Below are positions 34,791 through 47,265 of a DNA stretch of 62,000 nucleotides, one piece after another. The DNA lies in NCBI GenBank assembly GCA_029204225.1, contig CM055092.1, positions 82,223,543 through 82,285,542 on the forward strand, in the 5' to 3' direction. This DNA comes from Diphasiastrum complanatum (taxonomy: Eukaryota; Streptophyta; Lycopodiopsida; Lycopodiales; Lycopodiaceae). Within the stretch, counting starts at the first letter, position 1. Every line of letters starts with the position of its first letter. Under the pieces are notes generated by a model that saw nothing but the letters and a program-made list of their open reading frames with translations, did not search any database and was not told where the DNA came from. The position numbers and the translations under genes are program-made.

Positions 34791-34914
34791 TTTCATGTCG
34801 CGCTCAAGGAACTGTTTGAGCCAAATTATTTCATTGGCCATCTTTGTTGTTGCGACATACTCTGCTTCACAGGATGACTCAGCCACAATGGCCTGCTTCT
34901 TGCTGACCCAGAGA
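34791..34914 (-). pseudogene. CopA RNase H fragment downstream of the CopC insertion
   Basis: Minus strand WVSKKQAIVAESSCEAEYVA and TTKMANEIIWLKQFLER. It directly continues the frame at 41120, showing where CopC landed. Confidence 0.88.
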
Positions 34915-35651
34915 TGTTGATTTTCACATGTGTGGACTGTCCACTACATGTACTTGTGATCTCCTAAGGTGTGTAGATGCACCAAGATCAAGACTAGATT
35001 GAGATTCAAGATCAATCTTGAATCCTATGGCAAAAACACACTACTACATACATTCAATCACTTCCAACTCTCACTCACGCGTGTGGGAAGTATTAAAAAA
35101 ATAATCTAAGTAAAAACAAGCTGCTCTCCTCGGGTAGAGAGAGAAAATGTATCAAGAGCTCTCGGGTAGAGAGAGAAAGCTAGAAATCCAAAAACTCACA
35201 AAATCCATGAAATCATCAAATCAATTGATTTCAAAATGAGGAGTACAATGATACTAGTAGGTCCACGAGCTACCACTATGCTTAAATATGATTGGACCAC
35301 ATTTTGTCACCTCTTGATCCTATTGGATCATTGATCTATGCACCTCTTAATTCTATTGGACTATATTCAAGCACACCTCAATTTCCTATTGGACCTCACA
35401 AGGTTCCACCTCTATATCCTATTGGACCTCTTGGAATTCATCAAACAAAAACTTTACACTTGTTTACACTCTAATTAGCAAGTGTTTAGCCTCTTACTCT
35501 ATTTTGGCTCAATAGTGGCATTACAAGTGGAAATGCATAATTTGCCATCTATGCCAAATTTATTCCTATCAACATCCTACACCTAGATGCTTGATGTAAA
35601 AAACATAAGACCCCTATATCTAACATAGATAATCTTTTTCAATTCTTCACA
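34915..35651 (-). repeat. 3' LTR of CopC
   Basis: TGTTGATTTTCAC..CTTCACA; same length as its partner. It holds CACATGTGTGGACTGTCC and two CTCTCGGGTAGAGAGAG motifs. Confidence 0.93.
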
Positions 35652-35669
35652 CTCCTCCTAAAAAATTAT

Positions 35670-38600
35670 CTATGAAGATTTGAGCATTGATCTTGATTTA
35701 ACTCCAAGATTAGATCTATGCTTGATGAAAGCACTTTTGCTCAAAGGCTTGGTGAGTAGATCGGCAATACAAGAGGACGAGTTGACATGCTCCAAATAGA
35801 TTTCTCCTCCAATAAGCTTTTCTCCCACAAAATGGTGTGCCACTTCTATGTGCTTGCTTCTTGCATGAAATATGGGATTATTGGCAAGAGCTTGGGCCGA
35901 GATGTTATCACACTTGATCATTGGTAGATCATCCTCCTTGATGCACTTTAGTTCCATTAATAACCTCTTGATCCAAAGCACTTCTTTGGTAGTTGTAGTG
36001 AGTGCTTTGTACTCGGCCTCACATGAAGAGAGAGATATAGTATCTTGCTTTTTGGAAAGCCAAGATATTAGATTGCCTCCAAGAAAGATAGTGTATGCAC
36101 TAATAGACTTTCGATCCATTTTGTCACTTGCAAAGTCCGAATCCGAGTAGCCAATAATGGATAGATCTTCACTTTTATAGAGTAGACCATAATCACAAGA
36201 TGAAGATACATATCTTAAAATCCTCTTGGCCATCTTCCAATGATGGATCTTAGGTTCTTGCATAAATTGACTCAATTTGTGCACACAAAAACTAAGATCG
36301 GGCCTAGTAATGGTAAGCGAAATCAAGGAGCCTACAAGACTCCTAAAAAGTGTGATGACCTCAAAGGATCTCTCATCACCTTTATTAGGATCTTTTACAA
36401 TATGCTCCATTGGAGTATCTATGCTCTTAGAATTTTCCATATGGAATTTTTTCAACATAGAGTGAGCATATCTAGATTGGCATATAAAGACATGATTTTC
36501 ATAAAAATCAATTTCTAGGCCTAGGATGTAATGTATCTCTCCTAGATCTTGCATTTTAAACTCACATCCAAGTGCTAGCTTGGTTTCATCAACTAGCTTG
36601 ATACAACTTCCACAAAGAATAATGTCATCAACATAAATTAGAAGAATGACAATATTGCTATCAACAAACTTTAGATACATGGAAGGATCATAGTCACTAA
36701 GAGTAAATCCTAGTGAGATAAGGAAAGAGTTAAGTCTTGAATACCATGATCTTGGTGCTTGCTTGAGTCCATAAAGACTTTTGAAGAGCAAGCACACTTT
36801 AGACTCATCCTTGATGAATCCTTGAGGTTGTTCCATATAGATCTCCTCCTCAAGATAACCATTTAGAAAAGCATTGGATACATCTAATTGGAACACCTTC
36901 CACTTGAAAAAACAAGCAAGAGAAATAAGAATTCTTATTGTCACCATCTTTGCAACGGGTGCAAAGGTCTCCTCATAATCAAGACCATAGATTTGAGCAA
37001 ATCCTTTGGCACATGATCTTGCTTTATGCTTGTTGATGGTGCCATCATGATTGAACTTGATCCAAAATACCCACTTGAAACCAATCACATGCTTGTTGGA
37101 AGGAGGATTCAAAAGCTCCCAAGTATTGTTGGTGATCAATGCATCATACTCTTGCTTCATGGCATCATACCACTCCTTGGTATTGAGAGACATAAAAAAC
37201 ATAATTAGTGGAATCAAGATCCACTTGTTTGCCTTTGTCAACATATGAGAGCCTCTTAGGCTCGGATCTATCTCTCATGGATCTTCTTGGTGAAAAACTC
37301 CGAGGAGAGTCTTCTTCAAATCTCGACCCCATCACATCATGATTGTCTTCAAAATCAATAATTGATGATGCATCCATAGATTTCTTGATCTCGGCCTCTT
37401 CAAATGATGAGTGTTGATCTTCATGAAAGACAACATCTCTACTTTCAATAACTTGAGAAGTAGAGAGTATAAAGACTCTATAGGCCTTCTTGGTGGATGA
37501 GTATCCAACCATGATCCCTTTGCATGCACTAGGATCTTCCTTCTTCCTTGTTTCCAAGGGAATATGGACAAAGCATAAGCATCCAAAAACTCTAAGGTGA
37601 TCAACCTTAGGCTTCTTCAAAAATAAGATTTCATATGGTGACTTTCCTCCAAGAGCTATATGTGGGAGCCTATTGCAAAGATAATTTGCACAATTAATGG
37701 CTTCTCCCCAAAAATCTTTGGGCAAAGATGCCTCAATTCTCATAGATTTTGCACATTCACATAGAGATCTATTCTTTCTCTCGGCCACTCCATTTTGAGA
37801 TGGAGAGTAGGCACAAGAAAACTCTCTTTTAATGCCTTCAAGCTCACAAAAGTCTTGAAATTTATTGGAGATATATTCACCACCTCCATCACTTCTAAGA
37901 GCTTTAATCTTGAATGAGAATTGCTTCTCTACATAAGCTTTGAAAATAAGGAAATGATCAAACACCATAGATTTTGAAGCAAGAAGATATATCCAAGTGA
38001 ATCTTGTGTAATCATCAATGAAAGTAACAAAACAAGTGGCTCCTCCCTTGCTTGTAGTTGATGAGAAATGCACATCCGAGTGGATTAACTCCAAAGGATG
38101 CTTGCTTTTGATAGAAGATCTTGTAAATGGCTTTTTGTGAGATTTAGCAATAGCACAAGCCTCACAAGGCTTGATCTTCTTGGAGAATGACTTTGGCAAG
38201 CCAATAGTTTTGGATTCTTTGATCATAGAGAGCATGGATTTGTAGTTGGGATGTCCCAACCTCCTATGCCATAATTCCTCCATAGAGAGCTTGTTCACAA
38301 GAGCAACATTACAAGCATTCACATACTCATTTGGATCTAGTTTATAGATGCCACCAAATCTAGATCCTAATGCAAGTATCTCATCATTCTTCTTGATAGT
38401 GCAAGTATCAACATTGAATTTTACATCAAGGCCATTATCAAGCAATTGGCCAACACTAATAAGATTCTTGGTAAGCTCAGGGACATAAAGAACTCTAGAG
38501 AGAGAAAGAACTTTAGAGGATGCAAGCTTCAAGGGAATGTTCCCTATGCCTTCAATAGGACATTCAAAATCATTTGCAGTGTATATTGATTTCTTCACTC

Positions 38601-39681
38601 CATCATAAGGTGCAATAGAAGAGAAAGAGTCCTTGGAGCTACACATATGTGAAGAGGCTCCACTATCAATATACCATAGGCCGTCCTTCTTGAAAGGAGT
38701 AGATGAGAAACTAGAGACCATAAGAGATCCCTCTCCATCACTTGCAATAGTGTCTTCCTTCTCATTGGTAATATTGGCTTGTTTGAGTTGATTCTTCTTT
38801 TTGAAGCAATTGGTGGCATAATGATCTTTCTTGCCACAATAAAAGCACTTGATCTTCTTCTTCTTCTTGAGCTTGGATGATGAAGCATTAGAGGAATTAT
38901 CTTCCTCCTCATCTTTGTCTTTGGATTTGACTTTGTCCTTGCTTGAGGATTGTTGATGTTGGTTCTTGCTCCTCTCTTTGTGCTTATCCTTGGAAAAAAG
39001 AGCTTTGCCATCATTATGAGTGAGAGAAAGCTTGTCCATCCTCAAGAGCTTATACTCTTGTCTTGATTCTTCTGAAATTAGCACACTTTGGAGAGCCTCC
39101 AAACTTGGTAGCTCCTCCTTAATGGCATAGGATTGGACAAGATTATCAAATTCACTTCTCAAGCCATTGAGAATGACTTGAACTAGCTCATTTTGATTGA
39201 TGGAATCACCAATACAAGCAAGCTCTCTATGAATATCTTTTACTCTCAAAACATAACTAGATGCACTCTCATCACTCTTTTGGCTACTTTGAAAGATTTT
39301 ATTCCTAAGAGTGAGAAGCCTAGAGGTATTCTTAGCCTCATAGATAGTCTTGAGACAATCCCAAGCTTCTTTGGCTGTTGTACAAGTACCTATCTCCCTC
39401 AATATCTCATTAGAGACATTCATCTTAATGTAGTGGAGAGCCATCCTGGCTCTCTTTTTGTATTTTTGAACCTCTTGAAGAACTTGTGGTTCTTCTTCAA
39501 GGCCAAGAACTATGTCCATCACGTCTTGAAGGATCAAGATGGACTCCATCCTCATTTTCCAAATTGAATAATTTGAAGTGGTCAATCTTTCACTTGGTTC
39601 CAACAAGGATGAACCCATTGAAGACATTTGAAGTGAAGAAAACTCAGATGATGAACAATAAATGTTGTTACACACTTTCAA
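35670..39681 (-). pseudogene. CopC gag-pol polyprotein with one frameshift
   Basis: Two long frames, 39681-37165 (838 codons) and 37244-35670 (524 codons), overlap. Together they give a full copia polyprotein. Approximate order in the first frame: UBN2 gag (residues 25-240); Lys/Asp-rich linker; zinc knuckle CFYCGKKDHYATNC (about 277); protease YIDSGASSHM (about 337); pre-integrase LWHRRLGHPN; and integrase HSDVHFSS, RSDGGGEYISN, NRSLCECAKSM (about 535-640). The second frame has RT (KWVFWIKFNHDG, LDVSNAFLNGYLEEEIYMEQ, YVDDIIL at about 201) and RNase H (GYSDSDFASDKMDRKS, SLSSCEAEYKA, KHIEVAHHFVGE, ADLLTKPLS). The frames meet at a T6 run near 37195, so a single-base slip would explain the break. 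The natural start is probably the Met at residue 19 or 22. All catalytic residues I can place are present. Confidence 0.9.
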
Positions 39682-40369
39682 TAGGATCCAATAATTGAGT
39701 ACTATCTCCTCCTATGAAAGACCTTACAACAATTTGTGAATTGATTCTCACTAGCTACACAAATTTCTCTAAAACAAGATCTATTTCACATCAAATGATG
39801 GAGTATAGGAAAAGTTAGGATCCAACACTCTTAGCACGTGTGAAATATACTAAGAAACCAAATTTGACTCAAATACAATGATATTGCATGAAACAAAATG
39901 GCTAAGATCTCAAAACAGTGCCTAGATCAATATAGATGAGATTGGCAAGCATACAACTGTGATTTCGGATCAACCAAGCAATCTCTTGACCAAACCAAAT
40001 GTGTCCACCCAAGTCTAGGTGCCCTACCTAACCCTCTTCAAAATCTTATAACTTTTGATTGGCTCAACCAAATGGAATGAAACTGATTGCAACAGAAACT
40101 AGACAAAAATAGCTTCAAAACAAGCTATCAAGCAAAATAAATGGATCAAACATGAGAGAGAACTTCCAAACTGAAATTGGATGTTCCTCACACGTGTCTG
40201 AGCACCTGATTCCGTACAGTACCAGGTCAGATCCAATCAATGTCCTTTTGATCTCTTTTGATCCAAGATTGAACAAGATAGCTAGGAAAATGGGCCTTGA
40301 CAATTTCTAGCTCAAGATTGATGAAATTTTTTCACTTAGATGGATCAAAATGCATGGTAACCTTAGGTA

Positions 40370-40382
40370 GGCTCTGATACCA
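40370..40382 (-). promoter_or_regulatory. CopC primer-binding site
   Basis: TGGTATCAGAGCC on the minus strand, adjoining the 5' LTR. Confidence 0.93.
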
Positions 40383-41119
40383 TGTTGATTTTCACGCGTG
40401 TGGACTGTCCACTACATGTACTTGTGATCTCCTAAGGTGTGTAGATGCACCAAGATCAAGACTAGATTGAGATTCAAGATCAATCTTGAATCCTATGGCA
40501 AAAACACACTACTACATGCATTCAATCACTTCCAACTCTCACTCACGCATGTGGGAAGTATTCAAAAAATAATCTAAGTAAAAACAAGCTGCTCTCCTCG
40601 AGTAGAGAGAGAAAATGTATCAAGAGCTCTCGGGTAGAGAGAGAAAGCTAGAAATCCAAAAACTCACAAAATCCATGAAATCATCAAATCAATTGATTTC
40701 AAAATGAGGAGTACAATGATACTAGTAGGACCACGAGCTACCACTATGCTTAACTATGATTGGACCACATTTTGTCACCTCTTGATCCTATTGGATCATT
40801 GATCTATGCACCTCTTAACTCTATTGGACTATATTCAAGCACACCTCAATTTCCTATTGGACCTCACAAGGTTCCACCTCTATATCCTATTGGACCTCTT
40901 GGAATTCATCAAACAAAAACTTTACACTTGTTTACACTCTAATTAGCAAGTGTTTAGCCTCTTACTCTATTTTGGCTCAATAGTGGCATTACAAGTGGAA
41001 ATGCATAATTTGGCATCTATGCCAAATTTATTCCTATCAACATCCTACACTTAGATGCTTGATGTAAAAAACATAAGACCCCTATATCTAACATAGATAA
41101 TCTTTTTCAATTCTTCACA
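40383..41119 (-). repeat. 5' LTR of CopC
   Basis: Partner of 34915-35651; differences include CACGCGTG vs CACATGTG near the end and CGCATGTG vs CGCGTGTG. Confidence 0.93.
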
Positions 41120-43350
41120 GAGAATTGCTGCCCCTGATGCAATGGTGCATCCTTCTGAGATACTTTTACAGTCCTCCTTGAGGGATGCCCAGCTAGCATC
41201 ACTGTAGGAAAGCATCTGGAACTCTGCATCACGACAATAAGATATTGCAAAATTCATTTTGCAGTCTTCCAATGTGTCGAGCATGGATTCATGCAGAATT
41301 GGCTCATCCTGAACACAACATAAGAAATGTCAAGACGTGTGTTATATGCAAGGTACATCAACGATCCTATCAATTTTATGTAAGGTGTGAGTTGCATCAA
41401 TTCTCTTTCTTCTTTAGTCCTTGAACAATTTTCGTTCGTCAGTATTGTTCTTGCAAGCATTGGAGTATTCGCTCGTTTGCAATTTAGCATCCCAAAATCC
41501 TCTAGGATTTTCTAGGTGTATCTGGACTGATGAAGGTACAACTTACCTTTCTCATAGTCTCTATCAATCTGCAAGCCAAGGTAACACCTGGCTTCTCCCA
41601 GATCTACAATCTCGAAATGTTTCGAGATGTCATTCTTCACTTCAGCAATTAGCTTCTCACTCTTGTAGAGTATCAGAGTGTTGTCCACATACACAGCCAC
41701 AATGATAATCTTTCCATCTATAATTCTTACATAGACATTGGAATCAGCTATCAGTGGCTTGAATCCCAAGGATTTTGGGACTTGATCTTTCTTTTTGTAC
41801 CATTGTCGAGCTGACTGCTTTAGACCATAGATACTCCTATGCATTCTGCATGCATAATTAGGAAGCGAATTCGAGACATATCTCCAGGGTTGATCCATGT
41901 AGACCTCTTCGTCTAGCTCACCATGCAAGAAGGCTGTCTTCTCATCCACAATGTGGCTGAGGTCATAAGCAGTTGCATATGCAAATAGTAAATGTAGGGA
42001 GGAATGTTTCATGACAGGAGAGAAGGTCTCAGAATACTCAATACCATATCTCTGAGAGAATCCCTTTGCCACCAGTCTTGTCTTATATTTCGAGACATCT
42101 CCATCTAGTCCATACTTTAGCTTGTATACCCATTTGTATTTTACAGCCTTTCGCTTATCTGGTAATGGCTGCAACATCCATACCTGGTTCTTCCTCATGG
42201 ATTCCATCTTCTCGTTCATGGCTTGGATCCATTTGTCCTTCTTTGGACACTTAATTGTCTCCTCGAAAGTCTGTGGTTCGCCACTGAATCCACAAAACTC
42301 GTCTGATGTAGAAGCAGAGCTGCCTAGCACGTATCTTGCTGGGGCTCTTTGTTGTCTTGTCGACCTTTTGGGAGATCCTCCTGGAACTGCAATGCCTTTG
42401 CCTTTGTCTGTTCTGCTAGGTCTAGAACCATCTTGGTTTATAGGTACTGTAGCAGTAGGCTGCCCCTCGAATATTTCGTCTTATGATTTGTCACTCGAAT
42501 GCGAAGCGACTCAAAAATCTTCATTTTCATGTTCGTCTTCTGCTCCCTCTGTCATAGGTGGCAGATCATAGTATTGTCTTTCAAGAACTTCATAGCTGAC
42601 AGGATCATTGTTGGCCATAGTTTTGCTCTCATCAAACTTGACATCCCTGACTGTCTTCACAGTGTTCGTTTCTGGCATGTAGACTCTGTAGTATGACGAA
42701 TTGTTGTCATATCCTACCAGATATCCCTGTTCAGCTTTCTCATCAAGCTTCTTTCGAAGCTTATCAGGAATATGTGCATAAGCTACACAGCCAAAGATTC
42801 TGATGTGAGTCAAGTTGGGTTTTCTACCCCACCACAATTCGTGTGGTGTCGTGTGAGGAACACCAGACTTTTCTGTCATGTTCTGAATGTATGCAGTTGT
42901 AGCTACTGCTTCATCCCACAATACTCTTGTTGCTTTCGAGTAGGCCATTATGCATCTGACAGCTTCCATTAGAGTTCTATTCTTTCTCTCTGCAACACCG
43001 TTGTGCTGCGGTGTGTAAGATGCAGTCCTTCTGTGACTGATACCACAATCATTGCAGAAGTCAGTGAAGTGATTCGAGATGTATTCGCCACCTCGATCTG
43101 TCCTGATCTGTTTCACTTTGTTGCCAGTGCATCTTTCTGTCCAATTCACATACTCTGTGAGTTTGTCAAAAGATTTTGATTTGTTTTAAGTAAAATGCAC
43201 TCTGGCAAATTTACTATAATTATCAATGAAGGTAATGTAATATTTCGAGCTTCATACTGAGATCACATTGAGATGTCAAAATGCACTACCTCTAGAATCT
43301 TGGTCGTTCTGTAGAAGTCCTTGACAAATGGAGTGTGTGACATCTTACCA
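41120..43350 (-). pseudogene. CopA integrase, RT and RNase H (minus)
   Basis: Reading downwards: pre-integrase end MSHTPFVKDFYRTTKILEV (43345-43280); integrase RTDRGGEYISNHFTDFCND, HNGVAERKNRTLMEA and VRIFG-like YVAYAHIPDKLRKK (43149-42511); and a linker with SPKRSTRQQRAPARYVLGS-like text (about 42400-42310). RT follows in 42330-41512 (KYKWVYKLKYGLDG, DEEVYMDQPWRY, YVDNTLIL). The first Asp pair residue of the RT YVDD box is altered: YVDN. RNase H follows at 41490-41120 (MQLTPYIKLIGSLMYLA, SYSDASWASLKEDCKS). Several frames are broken. The RT YVDD change means no activity even if the frame were open. Confidence 0.85.
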
Positions 43351-43354
43351 TTAG

Positions 43355-43386
43355 GGGAAACCTCAACTCAAAAAGGGCCCTATAAG
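43355..43386 (+). repeat. Left terminal inverted repeat of R
   Basis: Starts GGGAAACCTCAACTC and contains AAAGGGCCCT; 17 of the first 27 positions match the inverted right end, with no gaps. Confidence 0.7.
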
Positions 43387-43799
43387 AAACTCGAACTTAG
43401 TAATGATTAGAGAGAGAAAGTAAAAACGACAAGATTTGTTGCCATTTTTCTAGTTTTCGGTGCTGTCCGCCATCTAACTGGTGTGGTTAACTCATTACAA
43501 CTCAAACGAAATAAACATGCCACCTAAGTACACAGTCGACTAAGCACACCAAAAAGCACATAGTCGACTAAGCACACGCCGCCTAAGCAAACCAAAAAGC
43601 TTTTATTCATGCTCTCAAGAAGATATCGATAACGGGAGGAGAAGGAGAGGATTATTTTTTGGTGTTCCCTCCAAAAATCTTTGAAAAGATTTGAAAGGTA
43701 GATTATATAATATGCATGTTTAATGATTTACAAGCTTGTTTTGGTTTCGTGTGAATCGTTTTTCTCGTTACATGATTTAGTTTGTTTGATTTTGAAATA

Positions 43800-44672
43800 A
43801 TGGAAAAGTGTGATCTTCATATTGTGCTCCCACTCGATTGTGCTCCAATTTATAAGAAAAACACCAAAGCTGGTCAGATTAATGAGACTTGTAAGAAAGA
43901 ACTTAGAGAAAAAATTTGTAGAAATATTGATTTGTGGACAGTTGGATCAATTTATCCCAAAGATCCAAGTACAGGATGTTTTCTGGACTTTCAAACTACT
44001 GGCCAATTATTGAATTTTGTGTGTAATGGACATAGTGGATTGTTGGGATACTATCAAAAGTTGAGCCAATACGGGATGTATGAAGCAATGAAGCGAACAC
44101 AAGTATTGGAGTATTTGTTGAGTCAAACAAACAATGAAAAGGCAATACTTCAAGAAAATTTGCAGAAACAAATATACAAGAATGCGACATTGAGCTCCAA
44201 TATATCAAAATTGAAAACTATTGTTACTGATCTTCAAATATCCAATCAAGTTTGGGAAAATATTGATTGCTATTGCTGAAGGCGAAGTTCTTAGGAGAAA
44301 ATTAAATATAAGAAAACGCAAACGACTTCCAAAAAAAGACAGAGATGATCTATCTTCAAGAAGTGGGAACAAGAAGAAAAGGATTTAAGCATTAAAGTAA
44401 GTATTAATTAAAAGAGCAAATGACACGCTTGCTAAGTTTTTATGTGCTTGTTTTTCTAATGCTTGCTAATTTAATTATTTATTATGTCTTGTAGATCATC
44501 TTTGGTGGCGAGGGAACATTATAAAGATTCTACGAGTATTGGAAAATCTTTGGGTTCCATATTGTCATCAAAAACTACAAAAGAAATGTTAAAGAATTCT
44601 CGTTATGACAAGATTAAGAATGATATTGCTGCAGTAATTATACAGAGCATTCAACATGTCTTGGATTGCGTG
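43800..44672 (+). pseudogene. R transposase-like gene, copy 2: N-terminal exons
   Basis: ATG 43800 opens MEKCDLHIVLPLDCAPIYKK. Then come NIDLWTVGSIYPKDPST and FVCNGHSGLLGYYQKLSQYG, both shared with copy 1 (21974-23855). A Glu/Leu/Lys coiled-coil runs to about 44265. A frameshift at about 44272 leads to a basic stretch (NIRKRKRLPKKDRDD, likely nuclear-localising). The donor AA|GTAAGT is at about 44398 and the acceptor TCTTGTAG at about 44495. The third exon (SSLVAREHYKDSTSIGKSLG, SILSSKTTKEML, IIQSIQHVLD) stops matching copy 1 at about 44672, exactly where the inverted segment begins. The role is inferred: the N-terminal, probably DNA-binding or oligomerising, part of the transposase. Confidence 0.68.
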
Positions 44673-44792
44673 CACTGATTGCATGTGGCTTGCATGCATA
44701 CAATATGACTTTGCATGTTATCTAAACTACTGCATGTTATCAAAATAGAACCTATCTAACTCAAATCGGAGCCACACTAGAAGGATATGTGC

Positions 44793-46385
44793 TCAATTCA
44801 CACTCCTTTTATGTACAACATGAAATTTAGTGGAAATCACCATGGACATGGCCCCAAACTCGAGATAGGAAGATAATATTTTAATAGTCTTCACAGGTTG
44901 GTTGCTCGATGAAAAGCTCCTCTTGCTTGCCAATGCGATTTCTCCATACCTTGAGAAGACCATATGCTCATACTTCCATATATGGATTACCATATAGCGT
45001 GTAACATGATCCTCTCCGCAACATTTTGCTACCGATTTGACAAATATCTCACAATATTTTTGTATTTGCAATGTTGATTTCATATTACTTTTCTTTTTGC
45101 AACATGCCAACCAAATTGTCGAGATTTTGCCATATTGCATTTTTTTTAATCTGGTGTTGCCCCTCTCTTCAAAATCTTTTGATGCTGCAACAACGTCTTT
45201 CCAAACATTGTATGTCACGGTGGAAGACTTTCCAATGTGATTGGATAAAAACCTTCTAGATTTTGCACCTCCAACATATGGCTTGTCTGGAACGTTCTCT
45301 GATTTACTCGATAGTTTTTTACTTTTTCCTATTTTTACATTTCCCTTGTGCAAACCTGCTTTTGAAAGTACTTGCTTTAATCTCTCAATTCCAATTTTAG
45401 AGGCCGATTCAGGTTTGGTATTCCATACATACAAAATATGGTTGTAAATCAATTTTTCAATAATTCATACCTCAGCATGCAATGTGCACATGTGAACATT
45501 GATCAATGGAATTGCCAACACAGGTCTAAAGTTTGGATCTTCTTAATCTCTAGTTGGACCAACTCTTGATCTTGTCAAATTCAAGTCTTTACAATTCTTC
45601 ATACAATACAAACAAGGATGTTTAGTATTTTCCCCATGCTAAAACATTATACATACATTTCAGTGTCTTTAAATCACCTACAAGATGCCATAAAATCTGA
45701 AACATGCCATAGTTTGACACATATATTTTGTTTTCACCCATGTGCTCTTCAATAATCTTCGCATAATTTGATGTCGAAAAAATCCATGACAAGATAGCAT
45801 GGTCTTCTTTTAAAACCTGAAAAGTAACAAGCACATACAAAGTTACGAACATTGACATTAGCAACTTAGGTGATAAAATACAATAATGAGTAAAATTGAA
45901 ATATACCTGAAATGCTACTAACCACCATATTTCATTCTCTGATTGAACACTAAATGATGAATCATTTGCATCATTTTCAGTATTGTTCAATGCTCTATTC
46001 ATAAAGGTGATACTTACTCGTTCCAATTTTTGTCCCTTAACAATTTCAGACTCATTAAGTTTGATAACCAATATCAATTTTCCTTGGACTTCTCTTTCAA
46101 ATATTTTGTAATTTTTGTTAATATCCAAAAATAAATTGTTGGACTCATTGTATTCCAATGTTCCACTCTCACATGTATACGATTTCTTGATATGAAATAG
46201 TTCACCTATAAGCATAATCATACTCTCATTAAGACAAGATCTTGTTTTTTTTACTCTAAATGGATGAGGAAGAGGTAGCTTTCGAATCTTCACATGTGCA
46301 AAGGCTTCATGTACAATTTTAAACAATAGAGTATATGCTTTACGAGTAATTTCTGAATCATCACATGCTCTACACATGCGTAGGC
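44793..46385 (-). pseudogene. R transposase-like gene, copy 2: catalytic core and C-terminus, inverted
   Basis: On the minus strand from 46385: ACDDSEITRKAYTLLFKIV, KLNESEIVKGQKLERVSITF, IWWLVAFQ, intron 45906-45817 (90 bp, same position as copy 1), then ILSWIFS, GDLKTLKCMYNV, KHPCLYCMK, RPVLAIPLINVHMCTLHAE. A TGA where copy 1 has Arg comes next, then IIEKLIYNHILYVWNTKPES, a 150-residue basic tail, SSYLEFGAM and RSVN* at 44793. The first acidic position is Asn here and the second is Asp, the reverse of copy 1. CxxC lies about 20 residues after the second acid, with the H.CTLH block further on, as in zinc-bearing RNase-H-fold transposases. This part should follow the plus-strand exons at 43800-44672, so it has been inverted within R. 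Confidence 0.7.
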
Positions 46386-46452
46386 AGTTTTATGAGTTGA
46401 CATGTAGTACATGCAACATACATGCATGCAGTTACACATGTGGATCTCTGGT
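46377..46452. repeat. Inverted repeat A' (pair with 48249-48333)
   Basis: TACACATGCGTAGGCAGTTTTATG..CACATGTGGATCTCT, rich in CATG words. It is the reverse complement of A at 48249-48333 with few changes. Confidence 0.75.
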
Positions 46453-47265
46453 AGGTGAATTAGTTCAGTTAAGTGGACTTTCCATGCAACTCCACTGTAG
46501 GAATTCGAGACTCTCTCATGTAGGGAAAGCTGGGCATGTTTTGTATTATTGTGAATATTCAGATTTTGGTGTTTTGGATTCATTCTCTCTCTACCCGAGT
46601 TATTCATGCTTGATTTTCTCTCTCTATCCGAGAGCAGTCTCTTTTTCCCATACTGAACACTTAGAATTATTTTTGACATTCATTTATCATGTGAAGAGTT
46701 AGATTTTTTCATCAAATGTATGCCATTGTGCTCTTGCCTTAGATTTTTCAAGCATATGGTTCTTTGATCAATCTTGTGCAATCACAACACTTCAGTAAGA
46801 TCCTGTAAGGTGTGTGGTGAAGTTCACCTATGCTAAAAACTTCACACAACCATGGAGGATATAATTCAAAGAGATGCTACTTATATCAATTATTTCAATG
46901 GTTATGTAGAAGAGCACAGTTTAGATATCAAACCAAATATTCAACAAATCTCATTTCATTCAAAAAGACATTTCAACATCTGAGGAGAAATAGTTCAACT
47001 TCATCATCATAATAGAAAAACAATTAAAACATTACATATCCTCATCGGTATCAAAGGTCAACTGAGCAGTATGGTCATGAAGAAATTGTCTCCTCTCATA
47101 TGGATCTAGATGCTCAATTGATCTTCTTTTGCTCTATGTAACTTGCGTACACTGCTAAAGCAAATGTTCTTTTGGGTACATTTTCAGAAACATAACCCAA
47201 TATTTATAGCTATATCCCTCATTACAAAAATGATTTTGTATGTATTGTTAGGATATCTATGTCCA
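46453..47265. other. Spacer in R
   Basis: Sequence between repeat A' and the acidic-protein gene. Contains two near repeats CTCTCTCTACCCGAGT / CTCTCTCTATCCGAGA (46585-46632). No gene recognised. Confidence 0.4.

Larger units (their letters stand above)
34915..41119 (-). mobile_element. Ty1/copia retrotransposon CopC, nearly complete
   Basis: A 6.2-kb element with two 737-bp LTRs (34915-35651 and 40383-41119) that differ at only a handful of positions by eye. The primer site TGGTATCAGAGCC is at 40382-40370 and the purine tract TTTAGGAGGAG at 35662-35652. The target duplication is (A)GAGA: 34910-34914, and 41119/41120-41123, where the final LTR A and the duplication overlap. It lies inside the CopA RNase H coding region. 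Near-identical LTRs and almost unbroken coding make it the youngest insertion here. Confidence 0.92.
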
